Shown here in pieces: positions 1-4,934 of a stretch of 5,533 bases of DNA (within the stretch, counting starts at the first letter, position 1; each line of letters starts with the position of its first letter). Origin of the DNA: Thermoplasmata archaeon (GTDB lineage Archaea; Thermoplasmatota; Thermoplasmata; Lutacidiplasmatales; UBA184); assembly GCA_030043545.1 (NCBI GenBank), contig JASHXM010000233.1, positions 1-5,533 of the forward strand. The letters are read 5' to 3'. The notes under the pieces were generated by a model. That model worked only from the letters and a program-made list of their open reading frames with translations, did no database searches and was not told where the DNA came from. The position numbers were made by a program, and so were the translations under genes.

Positions 1-914
1 CGGCCCTCGACCCCCTCGACGGAGAGCGCGTCGTGGATCGACCGGGCGGGGTGATCCTGCGGCATGAACAGGACGTCGTTGTTCCAGAACTCGGTTTCCA
101 GGATCGGCCCCTCGGACTGCTCGAAGCCGAGCCCGAGGAGGATCTCCTCGAACCGCTCGAGCCAGGCCAGGTACGGGTTCGGGCGGGCCCCGGTGAGGAA
201 CGGCACGGGCGCGCGCACGTCGTACGGGCGGAACGCGCGGCTCCGCCACGCGCCGCTCGAGAGGATCGCGGCGGTCATGGCCCCGATCGGCTCGGCGCCC
301 TCCGGGGCGAGCGGGAGGCGCCGGCCCTCCTCCGAAGGCGCCCATCGCTTGCGAGACCGCCGCTCCGTCTTGACCAGCCCCCGGCGCTCGAGCGACTCGA
401 CGACCGCCGGATCGACCTCCGGGTCGCCGGAGTCGACCTGACCGAGGACGACCTCCTCGGGAAGCGGGCCGGGCGGAGGGCCACCGCCAGCCGCCCATCG
501 GAGCGGCACGCCGTCGGCGAGAAGTCCGCGGCGTCGGAGGATCCCGATCGCAGCCGACCGCTCGTCGTCCCGCCAGCTCGCCAGCACCGGGTCGCTCAAC
601 GCGAGCGACTCCCGGGACGCGAGGGCGTCGATCAGCCGCCGCTCGGGGAGGCCGTTCGTGCGCGCCTCGTGGCCCCGGGGGGTCAGGCGGCGGACGACCT
701 CCGCCTCCTCCTCTACGGTCGCGAGGTGCTTCGAGCGGAGCCGTTGGAGCGCGCCCCGGACCTGGTCGTCGGGGAGGCCCGCCCGACGGGCGACCTCCGC
801 CTCCTCGACCGGCGCGTCGGTGGCGTCGCGCAGGCAGACCAGCACCGAACGCTCCGGCCCCGAGACGGTCACCGGGGTCGCACCGTCCGGAGCCGGCTCG
901 GAAGCTCCGGGCAC
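1..914 (-). CDS. pheS: Phenylalanine--tRNA ligase alpha subunit, partial (C-terminus beyond window)
   Basis: PheS is the catalytic subunit of the alpha2-beta2 enzyme that charges tRNA-Phe in the cytoplasm. I translated this frame by hand: it is open for 304 residues and leaves the window before its stop. Archaeal PheS is about 500 residues, so roughly the last 190, including class II motifs 2 and 3, are missing. Residues about 20-200 look like successive winged-helix segments rich in charged helices, with a Gly/Pro linker near 141-152. From about 227 the catalytic domain begins: FRPYDVRAPVP, then the motif 1 helix and strand ending EGPILETEFWNNDVLF, then MPQDHPAR at 284-291, all characteristic of archaeal PheS. 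The chosen start is GTG at 914, because a TATA-like element lies about 25 nt upstream, which suggests a leaderless mRNA. GTG at 872 is an in-frame alternative that drops 14 residues. The gene follows the oxidoreductase on the same strand with a 90-bp gap. Identity is firm; the exact start is less so. Confidence 0.93.
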   Translation of the reverse strand, partial: MPGASEPAPDGATPVTVSGPERSVLVCLRDATDAPVEEAEVARRAGLPDDQVRGALQRLRSKHLATVEEEAEVVRRLTPRGHEARTNGLPERRLIDALASRESLALSDPVLASWRDDERSAAIGILRRRGLLADGVPLRWAAGGGPPPGPLPEEVVLGQVDSGDPEVDPAVVESLERRGLVKTERRSRKRWAPSEEGRRLPLAPEGAEPIGAMTAAILSSGAWRSRAFRPYDVRAPVPFLTGARPNPYLAWLERFEEILLGLGFEQSEGPILETEFWNNDVLFMPQDHPARSIHDALSVEGVEG

Positions 915-934
915 GCCGGCCCGACGGTGTCGCC

Positions 935-942
935 GATTAAGG
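935..942 (-). promoter_or_regulatory. Putative pheS TATA box
   Basis: On the minus strand the sequence CGAAACGCCTTAATCG contains an AT-rich core, CCTTAATC, preceded by an A-rich stretch that could serve as a BRE. Its centre is about 25 nt before the GTG at 914, the usual archaeal TATA-to-start-site distance. This suggests a leaderless or nearly leaderless pheS transcript separate from the upstream gene. The call rests on position and composition only. Confidence 0.5.
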
Positions 943-951
943 CGTTTCGGG

Positions 952-991
952 AAAATCGCCCGACGGGGTCGGCCGGCCCCCGTGCGGCCGG
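952..991 (-). terminator. Possible weak terminator after the oxidoreductase gene
   Basis: Just downstream of the oxidoreductase stop (minus strand) there is a 6-bp GC stem, CCGGCC/GGCCGG (arms at 986-991 and 973-978), with a 7-nt loop. About 17 nt further on is a run of four T (955-952). Archaeal termination depends mainly on T runs, and this one is short and far from the stem, so the call is tentative. In such GC-rich DNA a 6-bp stem can occur by chance. Confidence 0.25.
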
Positions 992-1004
992 TCGGTGTGG
1001 CCGG

Positions 1005-2459
1005 CTACGACCGGATCGGCTTCGTGTATCCGGGCGGGAGGTGAAAGTGTCCCGGTCCGCCGAACGGATCCGGACGGGCCGTCGGCGGCTCGTGCCGCAG
1101 GCCGGCCAGGTACGCGTCGACCGCGACGACCGCCTCCATCGCGGCGCCCATCGCGTAGACGACGGAGCGGCCCCCGACCGCGAACACCCCCGGGATCGCG
1201 GTGGCGAACCCGGGACCTTTCCCCTCCGGCCACCCTTGCGACGTGACCCGAAGGTCGAGCCCCCCGTCGAAGCCGACGAGGTCCGCCTTCTGGCCGACGG
1301 CGACGATCAGCGTGTCGCACGGGATCGTCTCCTCCGACCCCGCGACGAGGACGGGCGTCCGGCGGCCTCCCGCGTCCGGCGGACCGAGTTCGACCGACCG
1401 GACGACGAGCCCCTCGACGTGGGTCGTGCCCCGGATCGCGACCGGCGCGCGCTGGAAGACGAACCGGATCCCTTCGTGCTCCGCGCCGGCGATCTCCTCG
1501 GGGTCGGCGGGCATCTCGGCGCGGCCGCGCCGGTACACGAGCGTGACCGATCCGCCGTCGGTCTTCCGGAGCGCCGTGCGCACCGAGTCCATCGCGACAT
1601 CGCCGCCGCCGACGACCACGATCGATCGGCCGACGGGTACCGAGACGCCGCCGTTCGTCTCCTTCAAGAACTCGAGCGCCGGGATCACGCCCGGCAGCTG
1701 CTCGCCGGAAAGGCCCAGGCTCCGGTGGTCCGGCGTCCCGACCGCGATCACGACGGCCGCGTACCCCTCCGCGCGGATCGCGTCGAGCGTCCGTCCGCGC
1801 CCGACCTTGTCGCGCGGGACGAAGGTGACGTCAAGGCCGCGGAAGCGGGCGACGTCCTCCTGGACGTCCGCGTCGGTCATCCGGTACGCCGGGATCGTCT
1901 GCATCAGGCCCCCGACCCGGGGCTCCTGCTCGAACACCGTGACCGAGTAGCCGCGGACCCCCAGGTCCCACGCGGCCATCAGACCGGCCGGACCCGCCCC
2001 GACGACCGCCACGCGCTGGGGGATCGGGCGAGACGGGACGTAGACGAGGTCGCTGTTCCCGAAGTCGAGCGCCGCCCGCTTGAGGTGGCGGATCGCGATC
2101 GGCACGCCCTTCTTCGTGATCACGCACGACTCCTCGCAGTAGTGGTAGCAGACCTTGCAGAGCGACGTCGCGAGCGGGTCGTCCCGCAGCGTGACGCGGG
2201 CCGCCCCGTCGAAATCCTCGGCGGCGATGAGCCGGATGTACTCCTTGCAATCCTGCGTGATCGGGCACGCCTCGACGCACCAGGGCCGGTGGCACTGGAT
2301 GCACCGCTTCGCCTCCAGCACCGCGGCCTCCTTCGAGTAGGCGTGGAGCACTTCGCGGAAGTCGCGGGTCCGCTCGGCCGGCGCCTCCTCGGGCACCGGG
2401 ACCCGGACCGGGTCGAGCTTCGGGGGCGTCGGCCGGGCCGGCGGAGGATCGGGAGCCAT
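1005..2459 (-). CDS. GltD/NfnB-like FAD- and NAD(P)-dependent iron-sulfur oxidoreductase
   Basis: A 484-residue cytoplasmic flavoprotein of the glutamate synthase small-subunit superfamily, which moves electrons between NAD(P)H, FAD and [4Fe-4S] clusters. The N-terminal domain (about 30-135) carries two cysteine groups: C53-x2-C56-x4-C61-x3-C65, with C71 nearby, and C101-x2-C104-x3-C108-x3-C112. The opening RTRDFREVLHAYSKE resembles NfnB and archaeal GltD-like proteins. The FAD Rossmann motif VVGAGPAG is at 152-159. The NAD(P) motif VVGGGDVAMDSVRTALR is at 282-298, followed by VYRRGRAEMPA. Near the C-terminus GVFAVGGRSVVYAMGAA replaces the usual GVFAGGD motif, losing the Asp that normally contacts FAD. 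I chose ATG 2459 because the 45 in-frame codons upstream are GC-rich non-conserved sequence containing the promoter. No glutamate synthase large subunit or NfnA partner is visible, so the physiological reaction (glutamate synthesis, NADP:ferredoxin transhydrogenation or another) is unknown. Family is confident, function is not. Confidence 0.9.
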   Translation of the reverse strand: MAPDPPPARPTPPKLDPVRVPVPEEAPAERTRDFREVLHAYSKEAAVLEAKRCIQCHRPWCVEACPITQDCKEYIRLIAAEDFDGAARVTLRDDPLATSLCKVCYHYCEESCVITKKGVPIAIRHLKRAALDFGNSDLVYVPSRPIPQRVAVVGAGPAGLMAAWDLGVRGYSVTVFEQEPRVGGLMQTIPAYRMTDADVQEDVARFRGLDVTFVPRDKVGRGRTLDAIRAEGYAAVVIAVGTPDHRSLGLSGEQLPGVIPALEFLKETNGGVSVPVGRSIVVVGGGDVAMDSVRTALRKTDGGSVTLVYRRGRAEMPADPEEIAGAEHEGIRFVFQRAPVAIRGTTHVEGLVVRSVELGPPDAGGRRTPVLVAGSEETIPCDTLIVAVGQKADLVGFDGGLDLRVTSQGWPEGKGPGFATAIPGVFAVGGRSVVYAMGAAMEAVVAVDAYLAGLRHEPPTARPDPFGGPGHFHLPPGYTKPIRS

Positions 2460-2487
2460 GCGAACCGCCCAAGTACCGGGGGCGGCG

Positions 2488-2495
2488 GTAATACG
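2488..2495 (-). promoter_or_regulatory. Putative TATA box of the oxidoreductase gene
   Basis: CGTATTAC on the minus strand stands out as AT-rich in a very GC-rich intergenic region. Its centre is about 32 nt before the ATG at 2459, so transcription would start only a few bases upstream of the gene and leave no room for a Shine-Dalgarno site. Confidence 0.5.
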
Positions 2496-2525
2496 GTTGA
2501 GGGCAGCGCGGCCGGGGGCGGGCGA

Positions 2526-2533
2526 CTTATACC
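2526..2533 (+). promoter_or_regulatory. srp54: Putative srp54 TATA box
   Basis: CTTATACC on the plus strand is the best TATA-like match in the divergent intergenic region. A start site about 26 nt downstream would fall near 2555, giving a leader of roughly 23 nt that contains a Shine-Dalgarno motif. The start site is inferred from spacing alone. Confidence 0.55.
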
Positions 2534-2552
2534 GGCACCGGTGTGAGAGGGT

Positions 2553-2564
2553 GTCCCGCGGGAC
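2553..2564. repeat. Perfect 12-bp palindrome at predicted srp54 start site
   Basis: GTCCCGCGGGAC reads the same on both strands. It overlaps the predicted transcription start of srp54 and precedes its ribosome binding site by two bases. It could be an operator, or a 4-bp stem with a 4-nt loop in the leader. In GC-rich DNA chance occurrence is possible; only its position makes it notable. Confidence 0.4.
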
Positions 2565-2566
2565 CC

Positions 2567-2571
2567 GGAGG
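2567..2571 (+). promoter_or_regulatory. srp54: Shine-Dalgarno site of srp54
   Basis: GGAGG lies 7 nt before the ATG at 2579. This decides the start in favour of 2579 over the in-frame GTG at 2543, and the resulting N-terminus MVLDSLGKSLRG matches the SRP54 family. Confidence 0.75.
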
Positions 2572-2578
2572 CGCGTCG

Positions 2579-3922
2579 ATGGTCCTCGATTCACTCGGGA
2601 AGTCGCTCCGCGGCGTCCTCCAGAAGATCGCGAAAGGGTCGGTCGTCGACGAGGCGCTCCTCGGCGACGTCATCCGCGACATCCAGCGCGCGCTGCTGCA
2701 AGCGGACGTCAACGTCCAGCTGACGCTCGATCTCACGAAGCGGGTCCGTCGGCGGGCGACCGAGGAGAAGCCGCCGTCCGGCGCGAGCCTCCGGGACTTC
2801 CTGGTCCGGATCATCTACGAGGAGATCCGAGGGATCCTGGGGAAGGACCGGCCGTTCGACGCGAAGCCGATGCGGATCCTGCTCGCCGGCCTGTTCGGGC
2901 AGGGGAAGACGACGACCGCGGGAAAGCTCGCCCGGTACCTCCAGAAGAAGGGCGTCCGGGTGGCGCTCGTCGCGGCGGACATCCACCGGCCGGCGGCGAT
3001 CGACCAGCTGGAACAGCTCGCGAAGAAGATCGGCGCCGACTTCCACGCCGACCGCAACGAGCGCCGCGCGGAGGTGATCGTCCGCGATGCGCTCGCGAAG
3101 ATCCCCCCGCACACCGCCGTGATCCTCGACACGGCCGGCCGCAGCGGGATTGACGCCGAGCTGATCGAGGAGCTGAAGCGCATCCGAACCGTGGCCGCCC
3201 CGGACGAAGTGCTCCTCGTTCTCGACGCCGCGATGGGGCAGGCGGCCGGGCGGAGCGCCGACGCGTTCCACAAGGCGGTCGGCCTCACGGGCGTCGTGCT
3301 GACGAAGCTCGACGGGTCGGCGAAAGGCGGCGGCGCGCTGTCGGCCGTCGCGGCCAGCGGCGCCCCGATCCTGTTCATCGGCACCGGCGAGCACCTGGAC
3401 GAGCTCGAGCGGTTCGAGCCGACCCGGTTCGTCTCGCGGCTCCTCGGCATGGGGGATATCCAGACGCTCCTCGAGCGGTTCGAGGAGCTGTCGAACAAGG
3501 AGGCCGCCGAGGAGGCCGCGAAGCACCTGATGCGGGGGAAGTTCACCCTCCGCGACATGCGGGCCCAACTGGAGTCGTTGGGTCAAATGGGACCGATGTC
3601 GAAGATCCTCTCCATGTTCCCGGGGTTCGGCGGCGCGAAGCTCGACGACCAGCAGCTCGACGCCACCCAGGCGCGCCTGCGTCGGTTCCGGGCGATCCTC
3701 GACTCGATGACCGCGGAGGAGCTCGACGACGCGGCACTGATCAAGGCGGAGCGGATCCACCGGATCGCCCGGGGGAGCGGCCAGAAACCGCAGGAGGTCC
3801 GCGCCCTGCTGAAGCAGTACGAGACGACGCGGCGGGCCGCCCACGGCATCGTCTCGAACCGTCGCCTGCGTCGCCAGATCGAGAAGCAGTTCACCGGCGG
3901 GGCCCCGGTCCCCTCGGAGTGA
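2579..3922 (+). CDS. srp54: Signal recognition particle protein SRP54
   Basis: This 447-residue GTPase binds signal peptides emerging from the ribosome and, with SRP RNA and the receptor FtsY, delivers ribosomes to the membrane. The length is normal for archaea. The N domain (1-90) has the expected helical bundle with ALLQADVNVQL. The G domain follows: P-loop GLFGQGKTTTAGK (104-116), ADIHRPAA (133-140), DTAGR (184-188), LDAAMGQAA (215-223), TKLDGSAKGGG (242-252), and GTGEHLDELERFEP (268-281). The M domain (about 318-437) contains GKFTLRDMRAQL, the Met/Phe/Gly-bearing stretch MGPMSKILSMFPGFGG, and the SRP-RNA-binding segment ERIHRIARGSG (391-401). The P-loop differs from the common GxQGSGKTT: Phe replaces Gln and Gln replaces Ser, while the essential Gly and Lys remain. 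It is transcribed divergently from the oxidoreductase gene, and two closely spaced genes follow on the same strand. The assignment is certain. Confidence 0.98.
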   Translation: MVLDSLGKSLRGVLQKIAKGSVVDEALLGDVIRDIQRALLQADVNVQLTLDLTKRVRRRATEEKPPSGASLRDFLVRIIYEEIRGILGKDRPFDAKPMRILLAGLFGQGKTTTAGKLARYLQKKGVRVALVAADIHRPAAIDQLEQLAKKIGADFHADRNERRAEVIVRDALAKIPPHTAVILDTAGRSGIDAELIEELKRIRTVAAPDEVLLVLDAAMGQAAGRSADAFHKAVGLTGVVLTKLDGSAKGGGALSAVAASGAPILFIGTGEHLDELERFEPTRFVSRLLGMGDIQTLLERFEELSNKEAAEEAAKHLMRGKFTLRDMRAQLESLGQMGPMSKILSMFPGFGGAKLDDQQLDATQARLRRFRAILDSMTAEELDDAALIKAERIHRIARGSGQKPQEVRALLKQYETTRRAAHGIVSNRRLRRQIEKQFTGGAPVPSE

Positions 3923-3937
3923 GGCCCCGTCGTCCGC

Positions 3938-4462
3938 ATGGACCCGACCAGCGTCGCCGAGGCGGTCGCCGGAGGCGCCCTCCTCTTCGCGCTCCCCGGA
4001 TTCACGGTCGCCCGCGCGACGTTCCCGGAGTGGCAGTTCACGGGCCCCGACGGGGCCCGCCACGCGCTCGAGACCGCGACGCTCGCCTTCGTCCTCAGCG
4101 TCGGCCTCACGATCGTCGTCGGCTCGATCCTGCTCGGAGCCGCACCGGGCGGGTTCGCGGCCGGCTGGAGCGACCCGCTGTTGGAGGCGTGCCTCGCCGC
4201 GGTCACGGTGATCGCGTTCGGGATCGGGGCCGTCCGGGGGGCGTATCGTCGGGAGCCCCCGACCGCCCGTCGGCCGATCGAGCCGGGGAGCGAGGGGGCG
4301 TGGGAGCTCGGCCGCCAGTTGGACCGCCTCGAGCGGGAGCGGCGAGCGCTGATCGCCGGGGGCGCGGCGTCCGGTGCGGAGACGGCGTCGGTCCGGCTCC
4401 GCGAGGTCGAGGCCCGGATCGAGGCGCTCGAGCAACAGCGGGAGGCCGAATACGCCCGCTAG
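3938..4462 (+). CDS. DUF1616-like membrane protein with coiled-coil tail
   Basis: A 174-residue protein of unknown function. Residues 7-26, 47-70 and 81-103 are hydrophobic and probably span the membrane. The first contains ALPGFTVARATFPEW and the second starts LETATLAFVLSVGL. Together these resemble the LPGY..ALFP...ER.ALS.GLS pattern I recall for the N-terminal half of archaeal DUF1616 proteins. Residues about 121-172 are charged and heptad-like (LGRQLDRLERERRAL, VRLREVEARIEALEQQREAE), suggesting a cytoplasmic coiled coil. Known DUF1616 proteins are, to my recollection, longer, so this would be a short form. The ATG lies 15 nt after the srp54 stop, which implies co-transcription. The ribosome binding site is weak: GAGG overlaps the srp54 stop, 13 nt from the ATG. 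The position between srp54 and pth2 invites a link to membrane protein biogenesis, but that is only inferred. The gene is well supported by codon structure; the family is moderately supported. Confidence 0.8.
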   Translation: MDPTSVAEAVAGGALLFALPGFTVARATFPEWQFTGPDGARHALETATLAFVLSVGLTIVVGSILLGAAPGGFAAGWSDPLLEACLAAVTVIAFGIGAVRGAYRREPPTARRPIEPGSEGAWELGRQLDRLERERRALIAGGAASGAETASVRLREVEARIEALEQQREAEYAR

Positions 4463-4838
4463 CTCGAAGTCGCGGGAGCCCCGCTCCGCGCCGAAGCTGA
4501 TCGTCGTCGTGCGCGGCGAGCTCCGGCTCACCCCCGGGAAGGTCGCCGTGCAGGTCGCGCACGCCGCCGTGATGCTCGCGCAGCGCGGGAGGAGCGCCGA
4601 CCCGCGCCGCCTCGACGCCTGGCTCGACACGGGCCAGAAGAAGGTCGCGCTCGAGGTCGACACCCTGGCCGAGCTCGAGGCGATCGAACGGAGGGCGCGG
4701 GCGGCCGGGATCCCGACGGCGTGGGTCGACGACGCCGGCCTCACCGAGGTCGCGCCGGGGACGCGGACGTGTCTGGGCCTCGGACCCGCGCTCCCGTCGG
4801 AGATCGACCCGATCACCGGAACGCTGCGGCTCTACTGA
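4374..4838 (+). CDS. pth2: Peptidyl-tRNA hydrolase Pth2 (start uncertain)
   Basis: Pth2 cleaves the ester bond of peptidyl-tRNA released from stalled ribosomes, freeing tRNA in the cytoplasm. The conserved protein starts at about 4494 with KLIVVVRGELRL and includes GKVAVQVAHAAV (catalytic-type Lys and His), WLDTGQKKVAL, the hydrolase segment DDAGLTEVAPGTRTCLGLGP, and the end IDPITGTLRLY. That core is about 114 residues, the normal full length of the family. No ATG, GTG or TTG is in frame just before it. The coordinates given use the only canonical codon upstream, GTG 4374, which would add 40 Arg/Ser-rich residues and overlap the membrane-protein gene by 89 bases. Alternatives are ACG 4452, preceded by GGGAGG with a 6-nt gap, CTG 4497, or a sequence error. 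GTG 4509 is in frame but would remove the first beta strand. It is probably the last gene of the srp54 operon. Product certain; start unresolved. Confidence 0.93.
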   Translation: MRRRRRSGSARSRPGSRRSSNSGRPNTPASSKSREPRSAPKLIVVVRGELRLTPGKVAVQVAHAAVMLAQRGRSADPRRLDAWLDTGQKKVALEVDTLAELEAIERRARAAGIPTAWVDDAGLTEVAPGTRTCLGLGPALPSEIDPITGTLRLY

Positions 4839-4870
4839 TCGACGCGGCCCCGTTGGGTCGCGGAGGGTCG

Positions 4871-4920
4871 GTAAAAGGAAGAGAGGAAAGGGTTCGATCG
4901 GCGGACCGGGCGCCGGTCCG
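4871..4920 (-). terminator. Hairpin plus pyrimidine tract between convergent genes
   Basis: CGGACCGG (4902-4909) and CCGGTCCG (4913-4920) form a perfect 8-bp stem with a GCG loop. On the minus strand, downstream of the surface-protein stop, the hairpin is followed about 10 nt later by a pyrimidine tract ending CTTCCTTTTAC (to 4871), which fits a terminator for that gene. In the plus direction the same tract is purine-rich and precedes the hairpin, so it gives no T run for pth2; the hairpin might still act on both sides. There is no coding potential in this 96-bp gap. Confidence 0.55.
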
Positions 4921-4934
4921 ACGCGTCGCGGGGA

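Noticed and set aside
33..2546. An 837-codon open frame on the plus strand
   Set aside because: It is antisense to pheS and the oxidoreductase gene, both recognisable along their length. Its product is Arg/Asp/Pro-rich without family motifs, as expected of an antisense frame in GC-rich DNA.
2543..2578. Upstream GTG start for srp54
   Set aside because: It would start before the predicted transcription start and lacks a suitable ribosome binding site; ATG 2579 has GGAGG 7 nt upstream and gives the typical N-terminus.
2460..2594. Upstream extension of the oxidoreductase gene to an ATG at 2594
   Set aside because: The extra 45 residues have no family similarity, would cover both divergent promoters and overlap the srp54 start, and ATG 2459 fits the TATA spacing.
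2591..4816. A 741-codon open frame on the minus strand
   Set aside because: It lies opposite srp54, the membrane protein and pth2, and its composition (Arg, Asp, Leu repeats) shows no conserved motifs. It is a codon-bias shadow.
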